Below, one piece after another: positions 6,391 through 15,280 of a stretch of DNA of 64,000 bases. Origin of the DNA: Roseibium sp. MMSF_3544 (GTDB lineage Bacteria > Pseudomonadota > Alphaproteobacteria > Rhizobiales > Stappiaceae); assembly GCF_030732845.1 (NCBI RefSeq), contig NZ_JASHKA010000009.1, positions 202,698 through 266,697 of the forward strand, given 5' to 3'. How positions within the stretch are numbered: position 1 is the stretch's first letter; each line of letters starts with the position of its first letter. The notes beneath the pieces were generated by a model. That model was not told the origin of the DNA, did not search any database, and was given only the letters and a program-made list of their open reading frames with translations. Made by a program: the position numbers and the translations under genes.

Positions 6391-8979
6391 TTGAGCCCGA
6401 ATGACAGCAACAATGATCCCGAGCGGCTGACAAATCCGGATCAGACCGGCTGGAGGCAATTTATCCAGTCGCGGCTCGATACGCTTGTACGTCAAAGCAG
6501 ACTTGCCCTGTTCGTGGAACGCTTCTGGCGCGCGCTGTTGCCAGTCCTTGTTGTCATCGGCATTTTCGTCGGCCTGTCCTGGCTCGGCCTGTGGCTCGTT
6601 CTGCCCGCTTTCGCCGGACCGATCGGCGTTATTCTATTTGTTGCAGCGGTTGCCTGGTCGGCCAAGGGGTTGCTGCATCTGAGATGGCCCTCCCGTGACG
6701 ACGCCCTGCACCGTGTCGAAGCGTCCTCCGGATACAAGCACCGTCCCCTGACAACGCTCGAAGACGAGCTCTCGGTCGGGGCCAACGATCCGGCCACCCA
6801 GGCGATCTGGGCCGTTCACCAGCGACGGACAGCAGAGGCAGTTGCGTCGATCCGCTCCAAGGCGCCGGATCCGCAAGCCTATCGCCGCGACCCTTGGGCA
6901 CTTCGTGTTCTTGCGGTCAGCTTGCTGGTCATCGGCTTTACGACGGCCAGCGGCGATCATTTCGGGCGGTTGACCTCAGCCTTCCAGAACCCGTTCAAGA
7001 CGGTTGAGCCACCCAGCCGCCTGGACGCCTGGGTAACGCCTCCGATCTATACCAGCGAACCACCGATCTATTTGACCGGTGAAAGCGCGCAGCTGCGCGA
7101 ACCCGGTGCTCCGGTCTCCGTGCCCGAGGGCTCGATCCTGGTGGTGAGGTCACAAGGCGCGCGCGACCTGCAAATGACCTTTGCCGGACCGGACGATGCG
7201 GAACCGCAGCTCATTGAAGCGGAAGAAACTTTAGAATCAACGGATGCGCAGGTTGCCAAGCTGCTGCCGGTCGAAAGAAAGCTCAAGCTGGAGAACACCG
7301 GCGTCGTCGAGCTTTCCAGCGGTGAGGAGGAGCCTTTCCTGAGCTTCGTGTTCGCCGTCAGACCCGACGACACGCCGGAAATTCGCCTGGTGGATGACCC
7401 GGAGGAACAGCTCAGCGGTGCCTTGAAGTTCTCTTATCTCGTCAATGACGACTATGGCGTCGTTGCTGCGGAAGCACGGATCACACCGCTTCCCAATCCG
7501 GAACATCAGGACCGCGTGCCGCGCCCGCTGGTTGAAGCGCCGCAATTCCCGCTGTCTCTACCGCCGCGCACGGGAACGGCGAAGACCGCAGAAACGATCC
7601 GTGACCTGACCTCGCATCCCTGGGCCGGTTCCGAAATCGACCTGACGCTGCTGGCCCGTGACCAGGCCGGCCAGGAGGGCTTCTCTCCCGCTTATCGGAT
7701 CACGCTGCCGCAGCGCCGTTTCGGAAAACCTTTGGCGAGGGCGATTGTCGAGCAGCGCAGGAACCTGGCACTGGATGCGCAGAACCATGCGCAGATCATC
7801 ACCGCAATGGACGCGCTGATGCTTGCGCCGGAGCTGTTCGATTTCAAGGCGCGAGACTATCTCGGCATGCGATTTGCCTACGGTGAGCTCGTCAATGCCC
7901 AGACGGATGACGACCTCAAGGCGATGCTTCCGCTGCTTTGGGACCTGGCGCTTTCCATCGAGGATGGCGATCTGTCTGCGGCCGAACGCAAGCTCAGGGA
8001 AGCACAGGAAGCACTGCGCAAGGCACTTGAAGAGGGCGCGAGCGACGAAGAAATCGCCAAGCTCACACAGCAACTTCGTGAAGCGCTGAACGAATATATG
8101 CAGGCGCTTGCCGAGCAGATGCGCCAGAACCCTCAGGCCATGCAGCCGTTCGACGGCAATCAGCAGACGTTGAACCAGCAAGACCTGAGCGAGATGCTGG
8201 ACCGGATCGAGGAACTGGCGCGGACCGGCTCGCGGGATGCTGCCCGTGAACTTCTGGCGCAAATGCAGCAGATGCTGGAGAACCTGCAGGCCGGGCGCCC
8301 GCAGATGATGCCGCAAGGCATGAACAGCGAGATGATGGAGATGCTCAATCAGCTCGGTGAGATGATCCAGCGTCAGCAGCAGCTGATGGACGAGACCCAC
8401 CAGTTCAACCAGGACCAGCAGCGCCAGCGTGGCAACCAGCAACAACAGCAGGGCCAGCAGCAACAGGGTCAAGGTCAGCAGCAGATGACCCAGGAGCAGC
8501 TGGAACAGATGCTGCAGCAATTGCAGCAGGGTCAGGGCAATCTGGCGCAGCAGCTGCAGGAACTCATGGAACAGCTTGGTCAGAACGGCATGGGCCAGAA
8601 TGAAGCGCTTGGGCAGGCAGGCGAGTCCATGGGAGATGCCCAGGAATCCCTTGGCGAAGGCCAGGGCCAGCAGGCCTTGGGTCAGCAGGGTGATGCGCTT
8701 GACGCGCTTCGTCGTGGTGCCCAGAGCATGACCGAGCAGATGATGGGTCAGGGCGAAGGAACCGGAAACCCGAACGGACCATCCCCGCTGGACGAAGACC
8801 CGCTGGGACGTCCGCGACGCACGGAAGGACCGGATTTCAACAACCGGGTGCAAATCCCCGACGAAATCGATGTCCAGCGAGCCCGCCGGATCCTCGAAGA
8901 GCTGCGCCGCCGCTTCTCCGACCCGTCCCGGCCGCAACTGGAACTCGACTATCTGGAGCGTCTCCTGAAGCGGTATTGA
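6391..8979 (+). CDS. DUF4175 / TIGR02302 family membrane protein with Gln-rich C-terminal half
   Basis: This 862-residue protein matches the alphaproteobacterial TIGR02302/DUF4175 family, of unknown function. The N-terminus has two adjacent membrane segments (about residues 33-80) and a third near 175-195. A periplasmic beta-rich region follows, with a short repeated phrase (TPPIYTSEPPIYLTG), then helical segments. From about residue 655 to 760 the chain is extremely rich in Gln, Met and Gly. The start is TTG at 6391, preceded by GGAGGTG at 6381; an upstream in-frame start at 6346 lacks a ribosome-binding site. It follows lysA by 135 bp and is probably in the same operon. A role in the envelope is likely only from topology. 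Confidence 0.9.
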   Translation: MSPNDSNNDPERLTNPDQTGWRQFIQSRLDTLVRQSRLALFVERFWRALLPVLVVIGIFVGLSWLGLWLVLPAFAGPIGVILFVAAVAWSAKGLLHLRWPSRDDALHRVEASSGYKHRPLTTLEDELSVGANDPATQAIWAVHQRRTAEAVASIRSKAPDPQAYRRDPWALRVLAVSLLVIGFTTASGDHFGRLTSAFQNPFKTVEPPSRLDAWVTPPIYTSEPPIYLTGESAQLREPGAPVSVPEGSILVVRSQGARDLQMTFAGPDDAEPQLIEAEETLESTDAQVAKLLPVERKLKLENTGVVELSSGEEEPFLSFVFAVRPDDTPEIRLVDDPEEQLSGALKFSYLVNDDYGVVAAEARITPLPNPEHQDRVPRPLVEAPQFPLSLPPRTGTAKTAETIRDLTSHPWAGSEIDLTLLARDQAGQEGFSPAYRITLPQRRFGKPLARAIVEQRRNLALDAQNHAQIITAMDALMLAPELFDFKARDYLGMRFAYGELVNAQTDDDLKAMLPLLWDLALSIEDGDLSAAERKLREAQEALRKALEEGASDEEIAKLTQQLREALNEYMQALAEQMRQNPQAMQPFDGNQQTLNQQDLSEMLDRIEELARTGSRDAARELLAQMQQMLENLQAGRPQMMPQGMNSEMMEMLNQLGEMIQRQQQLMDETHQFNQDQQRQRGNQQQQQGQQQQGQGQQQMTQEQLEQMLQQLQQGQGNLAQQLQELMEQLGQNGMGQNEALGQAGESMGDAQESLGEGQGQQALGQQGDALDALRRGAQSMTEQMMGQGEGTGNPNGPSPLDEDPLGRPRRTEGPDFNNRVQIPDEIDVQRARRILEELRRRFSDPSRPQLELDYLERLLKRY

Positions 8980-9322
8980 GTTCGGCTGTCGGTGATTGCT
9001 GCCCGTTCTTCGAGACGGACCTTGCGATCCTCCTCAGGATGAGGATTTAGCACACTGAGAAGTCGCTAAAATCAGTAGCCACAATAACCACTTCATCCTG
9101 AGGAGTGCGCGGAAGCGCGCGTCTCGAAGGATGGGCGTGTAGCGTCAGCAAACTGCACTGACCCAACGCCCCGCGACCGTGGTTGATCCAATGTCAATTG
9201 GGAATAGTCTCAACTACTTCACGGATCGCGAAAGCCTTAAGATCTAACGGATATCGACGCTCAGGACGCCAGACACGAATTCGGCGCAGAGCGTAACGAG
9301 TCGCGACAGTTGGAGGAGCATC
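8980..9322. other. Intergenic gap dominated by REP-like repeats
   Basis: These 343 bp between the DUF4175 gene and the exported amidohydrolase contain the second REP-like pair (9005-9135) and then about 190 bp without a recognisable gene or RNA. The 3' part must carry the promoter for the gene at 9323; I could not pick a convincing -35/-10 pair. Confidence 0.5.
9005..9135. repeat. REP-like palindromic element, inverted pair (second copy)
   Basis: TTCTTCGAGACGGACC through CCTCCTCAGGATGAGG (9005-9045) and its inverted partner, CTTCATCCTGAGGAG through CGTCTCGAAGGATGGG (9090-9135), are the units seen at 2321-2427 in the opposite order, separated by about 45 bp of AT-rich sequence. The sharing of both arms shows a dispersed repeat family rather than a local terminator. 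Confidence 0.75.
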
Positions 9323-11233
9323 GTGAAATCGACCCGAAGCATCCGGCTTGGCCTTTTGGCGTGTCTGTTCGCGTCTCAGGCGCTGGCACAGGAGGTCGCC
9401 GATCGCATTTGGCTCGGCGGTCCCATTCACACGATGAATGATGCGGCCATGACGGTGGAAGCCGTTGCCGAGAAAGACGGGCGCATTCTCTTTGTTGGTT
9501 CCGCAGATGTCGTCATGGAGCACAAAGGCGATACCACCGAGCTTGTCGATCTCGATGGACGGGCCATGGTTCCGGGGTTCATCGACTCCCACGGACATGT
9601 CGTCATGGGCGGCATTCAGGCACTGTCGGCGAACCTGCTGGCGCCTCCCGATGGAACGGTTCAGGATATTGCCAGTCTGGTTGTTCAGCTTAAGGAGTGG
9701 GCCAGCAACAACAGGTCGACGGTCGAAGCGGTGAACTTGATCGTGGGTTTTGGATATGATCCGGCTCAACTTGCAGAACAGCGGCACCCGACCCGGGAAG
9801 ACCTGGATGCAGTTTCGACGGACTTTCCTGTCTATATCGTGCATCAGTCAGGCCACATCGGCGTCACGAACACCAAGGGCCTTGAGGTTCTGGAGCTGAA
9901 CGCGGCTTCCGAAGATGTTCCTGGTGGTGTGATCCGGCGCGGTCCGGGAGGCGATCCGGACGGTGTCCTTGAAGGCAACGTCCACTTCAGTGCTCTTGGC
10001 AACCTTTTCGGTTCGCTTGGGCAGGCTGGCTTCCTCGAACTTGGCCGGGCGGGCACGAAGCTTTGGGCCAGCTATGGATTCACGACCGCGCAGGAAGGGC
10101 GTGCTGTTCCGCTTGTTGTCGATGTCCTCAACGAGCTTGCCGAGTTGCAAGAACTCGAGATTGATGTGGCAGTCTATCCGGACGTCATGGTCGATCGTGA
10201 TTTCGTGGCCGCCAACCAATCACGTGACTACGTCAACAGGGTCAGGATTGCAGGTGGGAAACTCACCCTTGACGGTTCGCCGCAAGGTTTCACGGCACTC
10301 AGAGACCGGCCCTATTACGATCCTGTTGGCGAGTATCCTCCCGGCTACACCGGAATTGCCTACGAAACCATGGAAACGGTAATCGACATGGTGGACTGGG
10401 CCTTTGAGAACAATGTCCAACTCCTTTCACACGCAAACGGCGAAGGAGCGTCAGACCGGTTAATCGCTGCCGTCGAAGCGGCGACGAAAAAGCACGGTGA
10501 CGCCGATCGTCGGCCGGTTCTCATCCACGGCCAGTTCCTGCGCGAGGATCAGGTGGATTCCTACAAGAGACTGGGTGTCTTTCCGTCGCTTTTCCCGATG
10601 CACACCTTCTACTGGGGCGATTGGCACCGCGACCACACGGTCGGTCCCGCACGCGCCGACAATATTTCTCCGACCGGATGGATGGTGCAGCGGGGTATGA
10701 AATTCGGCAGCCACCATGATGCACCGGTTGCCTTCCCGGATTCCATGCGTGTCCTTGATGCGACCGTGACCCGTCGCTCCCGCAGCGGCGACATTATCGG
10801 GCCCGCACAGCGAGTCGATGTGATCACGGCACTTAAGTCGATGACCCTCTGGTCCGCCTATCAACACTTCGAGGAAGACGAGAAAGGATCCATCGAGACC
10901 GGCAAACTTGCCGACTTTGTGATCCTGTCCAGCGATCCCCTGGCAATCGACCCGGAGGACCTTGAAACCCTTCGGGTGGCCGAGACAATCAAAGAAGGCA
11001 AGACGATTTACCGGCGAAATGCCGACCGGGGAAATAGGATCGAGCCGGGCAGCCCCGCCGAGAAAGCCTTTGCAGGGGCTATCAAGGGGATGGTTGCGCA
11101 GCATGAACTCGCCTCCCTGCCAGCTGCGCTGCAAGACAACTTCATCGTTCGCACCGGGTTGATGACAGGTCGCCATGACGCTGCGTGCGTGCCGAGTGCT
11201 CTGATGTCGATCCTTTTGGGAGTGAAGGGTTAG
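9323..11233 (+). CDS. Exported amidohydrolase family 3 (YtcJ-like) protein
   Basis: This 636-residue protein has a signal peptide (residues 1-23, cleavage after QALA) followed by an amidohydrolase of the YtcJ-like branch. Metal-site motifs are FIDSHGH (HxH) about residue 90, HQSGHIG, LLSHANGEGA, a HGQ motif and the C-terminal SHHDAPV. It probably hydrolyses an amide or cyclic C-N bond in the periplasm; the substrate is unknown. The GTG start at 9323 is supported by GGAGGA just upstream. It stands alone between a REP-like element and the convergent cpdR operon, so context gives no substrate clue. Confidence 0.88.
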   Translation: MKSTRSIRLGLLACLFASQALAQEVADRIWLGGPIHTMNDAAMTVEAVAEKDGRILFVGSADVVMEHKGDTTELVDLDGRAMVPGFIDSHGHVVMGGIQALSANLLAPPDGTVQDIASLVVQLKEWASNNRSTVEAVNLIVGFGYDPAQLAEQRHPTREDLDAVSTDFPVYIVHQSGHIGVTNTKGLEVLELNAASEDVPGGVIRRGPGGDPDGVLEGNVHFSALGNLFGSLGQAGFLELGRAGTKLWASYGFTTAQEGRAVPLVVDVLNELAELQELEIDVAVYPDVMVDRDFVAANQSRDYVNRVRIAGGKLTLDGSPQGFTALRDRPYYDPVGEYPPGYTGIAYETMETVIDMVDWAFENNVQLLSHANGEGASDRLIAAVEAATKKHGDADRRPVLIHGQFLREDQVDSYKRLGVFPSLFPMHTFYWGDWHRDHTVGPARADNISPTGWMVQRGMKFGSHHDAPVAFPDSMRVLDATVTRRSRSGDIIGPAQRVDVITALKSMTLWSAYQHFEEDEKGSIETGKLADFVILSSDPLAIDPEDLETLRVAETIKEGKTIYRRNADRGNRIEPGSPAEKAFAGAIKGMVAQHELASLPAALQDNFIVRTGLMTGRHDAACVPSALMSILLGVKG

Positions 11234-11307
11234 GCTGCGGCTTCATGTGCTTGGAACGCAAGCACGTCGCCTGGACTGGATCTTATTGATCCGATAGCGG
11301 CAATCAA

Positions 11308-11703
11308 TCACGCGTAGCGGCGCGTGTCCTGCGGCAGTTCGCCGGCGATGGCATCGCGCACGGCCTTGCGGATGTCGGCCAGGGAGAATGGCTTGGTAAT
11401 GATATCGTGAACCAAAGTGTCCAGACCGTTAGCGCGTTCACGCTGATCGGCGAAGCCTGTCATCAACAGAATCGGCATGTCGGGAAAGTCGCGTGCAGCG
11501 TGGAGGGCAAGCGCGATACCGTCCATGACCGGCATCTTGATATCGGAAACGAGGAGATCGAATTCGCCCTTTTCGTGGGCCAGCACTTCAACGGCCTCAC
11601 CGCCGTCCTCGGCAACGTTTACCGAATGCCCGTCAAGTTCCAGCGCGCGCTTTACAAAGCTGCGAACCGCTTCATCGTCTTCCGTGAGAAGAATGCGAGC
11701 CAT
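11308..11703 (-). CDS. cpdR: CpdR-type single-domain response regulator
   Basis: This 131-residue stand-alone receiver domain has acidic residues D9/D10, the phospho-acceptor D54 in SDIKMPVMDG, Thr in LLMTGFADQRERA and Lys in TKPFSLADI. The match to Caulobacter CpdR, including the distinctive GFADQRERA and DGIALAL phrases, is strong. In Caulobacter unphosphorylated CpdR docks on ClpXP and licenses degradation of CtrA and PdeA; phosphorylation by the CckA-ChpT relay turns it off. I chose ATG at 11703 (AGGAG seven bases upstream) over the GTG two codons earlier. It begins just after the hpt stop, so the two are coupled. It ends the leftward operon whose promoter region, shared with ftsE, holds a CtrA-type box. 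Confidence 0.93.
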   Translation of the reverse strand: MARILLTEDDEAVRSFVKRALELDGHSVNVAEDGGEAVEVLAHEKGEFDLLVSDIKMPVMDGIALALHAARDFPDMPILLMTGFADQRERANGLDTLVHDIITKPFSLADIRKAVRDAIAGELPQDTRRYA

Positions 11704-11705
11704 GC

Positions 11706-12272
11706 TCACTCTCCTGTCTTGCCGTCAGTCGCCGCCTCATCAGATGAAGCAACGACGTATCCAATAAAGGGCAACTGCCGCCACGCGTGGCCCATATCCA
11801 TACCGTATCCGACGACAAACTTATCAGGACAGGCAAACCCGACATAATCGGCAGATATGGCAGCTTTGCGGCGCTCCGGTTTATCCAGAAGCGCTGCAAT
11901 CTTTACGGACCGGGCGCCGCGTCCGATCAACCGCTCGCGCGCGAATGCCAGTGTGCGCCCGGACTCCAGAATATCATCCACTAAAATGATATCGCGGTTG
12001 TTAACGTCACTTTCAACATCGCGCAAAATCCGGATGTTGTCCGATCCCTCGGTGCCTGCCCCGTAGGAAGACAGGTGAATGAACTCCATTTCCGGCTCCA
12101 GACCGGCCCGGTGCATGGCACGGACGAGATCGGCCGCGAAAATGAAACTGCCTTTCAGAACGGCCACGACAAGAAGGTTTTGCGGTTTTCCTTCCGCAAT
12201 TTCTTCTGCCAGGGCCGCGACACGAACGGCGATTGTGTTTTCGTCGAAAAGGGTTCGAATATTGGCTGTCAT
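11706..12272 (-). CDS. hpt: Hypoxanthine phosphoribosyltransferase
   Basis: This 188-residue purine-salvage enzyme joins hypoxanthine or guanine to PRPP, giving IMP or GMP. The PRPP loop IILVDDILESGRT is intact, as are the early VLKGSFIFAADL and the late substrate region PDKFVVGYGMD. The ATG at 12272 lies three bases after the stop of the upstream zinc-ribbon gene; a GTG two codons earlier would overlap it. The cpdR start follows the hpt stop directly. Salvage and cell-cycle regulation thus share one transcript. Confidence 0.95.
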   Translation of the reverse strand: MTANIRTLFDENTIAVRVAALAEEIAEGKPQNLLVVAVLKGSFIFAADLVRAMHRAGLEPEMEFIHLSSYGAGTEGSDNIRILRDVESDVNNRDIILVDDILESGRTLAFARERLIGRGARSVKIAALLDKPERRKAAISADYVGFACPDKFVVGYGMDMGHAWRQLPFIGYVVASSDEAATDGKTGE

Positions 12273-12274
12273 GG

Positions 12275-13240
12275 TCACTCGAGTACTATCTGGCGTCTGC
12301 CACGGTCAGTGAACCGGACCTGGATGTCCGATGCTTCCGCGGGCGGGTCCGCCAATATCGTTCTGAACCGCGTTTCATCCAGGCCGGTCAGGGCTCTCGT
12401 CCGGGGCTCTACTGTCCAGGCATAGACTTCCTGCATGTCCGAGTTTCGAAGCGACAGGCGAACGGCCGGAACCGAGTTTCCTTCTTCGAGCAGATTGCGG
12501 ATCGATCCCTCGACCACAAGAACACTCTTGCCGCCCTCGATTTCCGTGAAAGTGCGCAGGTTCCGGAACTCAAGGCCGCGAAGGTTCACGTCAAATCCGA
12601 TCGTCTGGAACAGGCTGGCCAGGTCGGGTGACTGCTTGACCATGCTGTCTCTCAGAAAGACGAAGCCGACGAGAGCAGCCGCAGCAACGGTGAAGATCAG
12701 CATGCCGCCAAGACGGCGATAGTTGCGCCGTGAGAGCCAGTTCAGGACAGCGCCGATGTGATTGCGCCGGAACTTGTCGGGGTTGACGATAATTTTCGGC
12801 CGTTTGGCGTGGCTTTCGATATCGGCCTGATTGTCGTCGTCCTCGGGGCTCCCCTCGTCCTCATCGTCAGCAAGATCGGCGGCGAACCTGTCTTCATCAG
12901 TGCTGGCGCGCGATGTCGCGGGCGGTGGGGTGAAATCGGCGATGTCCTCGTCCGCGTCCGGAAGATCAGCGTCGCTGTCCGTTTCCTGCGAGGAGTCTGT
13001 GTCGTCCATGGCGTCTGCGGCCCAGTCGGCCTCATCCTTGGCAACGTCGCCGTCGTCGCTGGAAGCAACCTCTTCGGTGCTGCTTTCCATCGCCTTGAAA
13101 TCGACGGGATCGTCATCTTCCTTGGGCGAGACGAACCAGCGGTTTCCGCATTTGGCGCATTTCACACTGCGCCCTTCCGGGCCGAGGGCTTCCGCCTTGA
13201 TTTCGTAGGACGTACTGCAGTCCGGACATGTGATCTTCAT
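12275..13240 (-). CDS. MJ0042-type zinc-ribbon membrane protein
   Basis: This 321-residue protein starts with an MJ0042-type zinc ribbon (C5-x2-C8 and C28-x2-C31, with the usual YEI and W.V phrases). A very acidic low-complexity linker (about 40-150, mostly Asp, Glu, Ser and Ala) follows, then one membrane segment (about 177-197). The C-terminal domain (about 225-320) has the beta-rich DUF3426-like pattern VLVVEGSIRN followed by VRLSLRN. The ribbon would be cytoplasmic and the C-terminal domain periplasmic. The function is unknown. It is the first gene of a three-gene operon with hpt and cpdR and is divergent from ftsE. Confidence 0.88.
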   Translation of the reverse strand: MKITCPDCSTSYEIKAEALGPEGRSVKCAKCGNRWFVSPKEDDDPVDFKAMESSTEEVASSDDGDVAKDEADWAADAMDDTDSSQETDSDADLPDADEDIADFTPPPATSRASTDEDRFAADLADDEDEGSPEDDDNQADIESHAKRPKIIVNPDKFRRNHIGAVLNWLSRRNYRRLGGMLIFTVAAAALVGFVFLRDSMVKQSPDLASLFQTIGFDVNLRGLEFRNLRTFTEIEGGKSVLVVEGSIRNLLEEGNSVPAVRLSLRNSDMQEVYAWTVEPRTRALTGLDETRFRTILADPPAEASDIQVRFTDRGRRQIVLE

Positions 13241-13378
13241 CCGTGAAGACCTTTCGCCATGGCATGCTCAAGCGGTATTCTTTGATGACCGATCCGGTCG
13301 AACGGCGGCACGAAATGTTGGACAAGTGCCGACAATTCCAGTGACGGGCTTACAGGTACCTAATGGACCTATATATGA

Positions 13379-13393
13379 TTAATGCACCGTTAA
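13379..13393. promoter_or_regulatory. Perfect CtrA-type box TTAA-N7-TTAA before ftsE
   Basis: TTAA (13379-13382), seven bases (TGCACCG) and TTAA (13390-13393) match the full CtrA consensus. The box ends 42 bp before the ftsE GTG and 139 bp from the divergent zinc-ribbon gene start. An AT-rich stretch CTATATATGATT overlaps its left side. Regulation of ftsEX, and perhaps of the cpdR operon, by CtrA is inferred from this match and its position. Confidence 0.65.
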
Positions 13394-13435
13394 CGGCCTG
13401 GCTATAGCGTCGGTCCATCAACAGGAGACAATTTC

Positions 13436-14095
13436 GTGATCCGCTTTGAGAATGTCGGATTGAGATACGGCATGGGACCGGAGATCCTGCAGGACCTGAC
13501 CTTTCAGATCGAACCGCAGTCTTTCCAGTTCCTGACCGGACCGTCAGGCGCGGGCAAAACCAGCCTGATCAGGCTCCTGTTCATGTCCCTTCGTCCAACG
13601 CGCGGTCTCATCAAGGTGTTCAATCGCGATCTGAGCGTGATTGAAAAGCAGGAACTGCCCAAGCTGAGGCGCAAGATCGGCGTCGTCTTTCAGGACTTCC
13701 GTTTGCTGGATCACCTGACGACTTATGAAAATGTGGCTCTGCCCCTGCGCGTGGTTGGCAAAAACGAGTCGGACTATCGCTCCGACGTAATCGATCTCCT
13801 CAAATGGGTCGGCCTTGGGGACAGGATGCATGTTCTGCCGCCGGTTCTGTCAGGTGGTGAGAAACAGCGTGCGGCAATCGCCCGGGCGCTGATCACGCGG
13901 CCTGAAGTGCTTCTGGCCGACGAGCCGACGGGAAACGTCGATCCGCCACTCGCCCGCCGTCTGTTGCGTCTTTTCATAGAATTGAACAAACTCGGCACTT
14001 CCGTTGTGATTGCGACGCACGATATTGCCTTGCTGGAACAGGTGGATGCCCGGCGCATGGTGCTGGCGGAAGGACGTCTCTCGATTTTTGACTAA
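13436..14095 (+). CDS. ftsE: Cell-division ABC ATPase FtsE
   Basis: FtsE is the ATPase of the FtsEX complex, which couples ATP hydrolysis at the division site to peptidoglycan hydrolase activation. The 219-residue protein has Walker A GPSGAGKTS (about 35-43), a Q-loop (VVFQDFRLL), the signature LSGGEKQ, Walker B VLLADEPTG and the switch His in IATHD. The GTG start is backed by AGGAGAC nine bases upstream. ftsX follows after about 90 bp. A perfect CtrA-type box lies upstream. Confidence 0.96.
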   Translation: MIRFENVGLRYGMGPEILQDLTFQIEPQSFQFLTGPSGAGKTSLIRLLFMSLRPTRGLIKVFNRDLSVIEKQELPKLRRKIGVVFQDFRLLDHLTTYENVALPLRVVGKNESDYRSDVIDLLKWVGLGDRMHVLPPVLSGGEKQRAAIARALITRPEVLLADEPTGNVDPPLARRLLRLFIELNKLGTSVVIATHDIALLEQVDARRMVLAEGRLSIFD

Positions 14096-14187
14096 GACCC
14101 TGACTCTCGAAGACGGACGAAACAAAACAAAGACGGTTTCATTTGCAGGACCGCACCCTAAGCGACAGGCATACGACCAGGCAACAC

Positions 14188-15228
14188 ATGGCCCAGACCG
14201 ACAACAACGACAAGAATCAGGCGCCAGCCGTTGATATCGGGAGGCCGAAACGACCGCTGCGCGGGAAACGGCCCAGGAAAAAACCTGCGCCGAAAACAAA
14301 GAAACAAGAGCAGGGCGACGACGCGAAGCTTCGTCCCGCCGCCGCAATCGTACCGCCGCAATCCGTCGCCGGACGGGCCCTTACCCTCGTCGTTGCCATC
14401 ATGAGTTTCCTGGCGTGTCTGACCGTCGGTGCCGTTTCCATCGTCTGGGATGCTGCCGATGCCTGGCAGAATGACCTGGTCAGGGAAATCACCATCCAGA
14501 TTCGCCCGACCGAAGGGGTCGACATGCTGCGGGAGATCGACAAGGCCGTTGCGCTCGCGCAGGAATTTCCCGGCATAGCCTCCGTGCGGGCGATGTCGGA
14601 CGCGGAGACGAAGGCCCTTCTGGAACCGTGGCTTGGTGAAGGCCTTCAACTCGATGGCCTGCCGGTGCCAAGGCTTATCCAGATCACGGTCGGTGACCCC
14701 GCCGTCCTTAATCTGGCCCAGCTCAGGAACTCCGTTTCACAGCAAGTGACCGGAGCAAGTGTGGATGACCATTCGATTTGGACGTCGCGTCTGTCTGCCA
14801 TGGCTGGAGCTGTGGTGGCCGGTGGCTTTGCCATCATGGTCCTGGTGCTCGGATCGATGGTACTCAGCGTTGTTTTTGCGACCCAGTCTGCCATGGCGGG
14901 CAACAAGGACGTGGTGTCGGTGCTTCATTTTGTCGGCGCGGAAGACAGTTTCATCGCCCGGGAATTTCAACGGCATTTTCTGCTTCTGGGCCTGAAGGGG
15001 GGTGTTTCCGGCGGTGTCGCGGCGATCCTGTGCTTTGTTCTGGTGGATTTGCTGACGCGTCAGGGATCGGGGCAGGCAAGTTCGGACCAGCTTTCCGCGC
15101 TCTTCGGCACGATGTCCGTCAGTTTGCCTGGATACTTCGGCGTCTTTGCAGTTGTGTTTCTGGTTGCAATCCTCACCGCATTGACATCCGGGCTTGCAGT
15201 CAAGGCTCATTTGGCAAAGGTGGATTGA
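14188..15228 (+). CDS. ftsX: Cell-division membrane protein FtsX
   Basis: FtsX is the membrane partner of FtsE. The 346-residue chain has a long Lys/Pro-rich cytoplasmic N-terminus (1-60), a first membrane segment (about 68-90), a periplasmic domain (about 90-205) and three further segments (about 212-238, 270-292 and 313-335), the FtsX four-segment layout. The start is uncertain: ATG at 14188 is preferred, but the frame is open to a TTG at 14143, and neither has a strong ribosome-binding site. Confidence 0.9.
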   Translation: MAQTDNNDKNQAPAVDIGRPKRPLRGKRPRKKPAPKTKKQEQGDDAKLRPAAAIVPPQSVAGRALTLVVAIMSFLACLTVGAVSIVWDAADAWQNDLVREITIQIRPTEGVDMLREIDKAVALAQEFPGIASVRAMSDAETKALLEPWLGEGLQLDGLPVPRLIQITVGDPAVLNLAQLRNSVSQQVTGASVDDHSIWTSRLSAMAGAVVAGGFAIMVLVLGSMVLSVVFATQSAMAGNKDVVSVLHFVGAEDSFIAREFQRHFLLLGLKGGVSGGVAAILCFVLVDLLTRQGSGQASSDQLSALFGTMSVSLPGYFGVFAVVFLVAILTALTSGLAVKAHLAKVD

Positions 15229-15280
15229 TTTTAATGTAGAATGCCGTGAAATCGGCCGAATCACCTATCACATTCGCACC

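Noticed and set aside
7558..8937. 459-codon leftward ORF antisense to the DUF4175 gene
   Set aside because: Its Leu-rich sequence is the mirror of the CAG-rich Gln stretch on the other strand.
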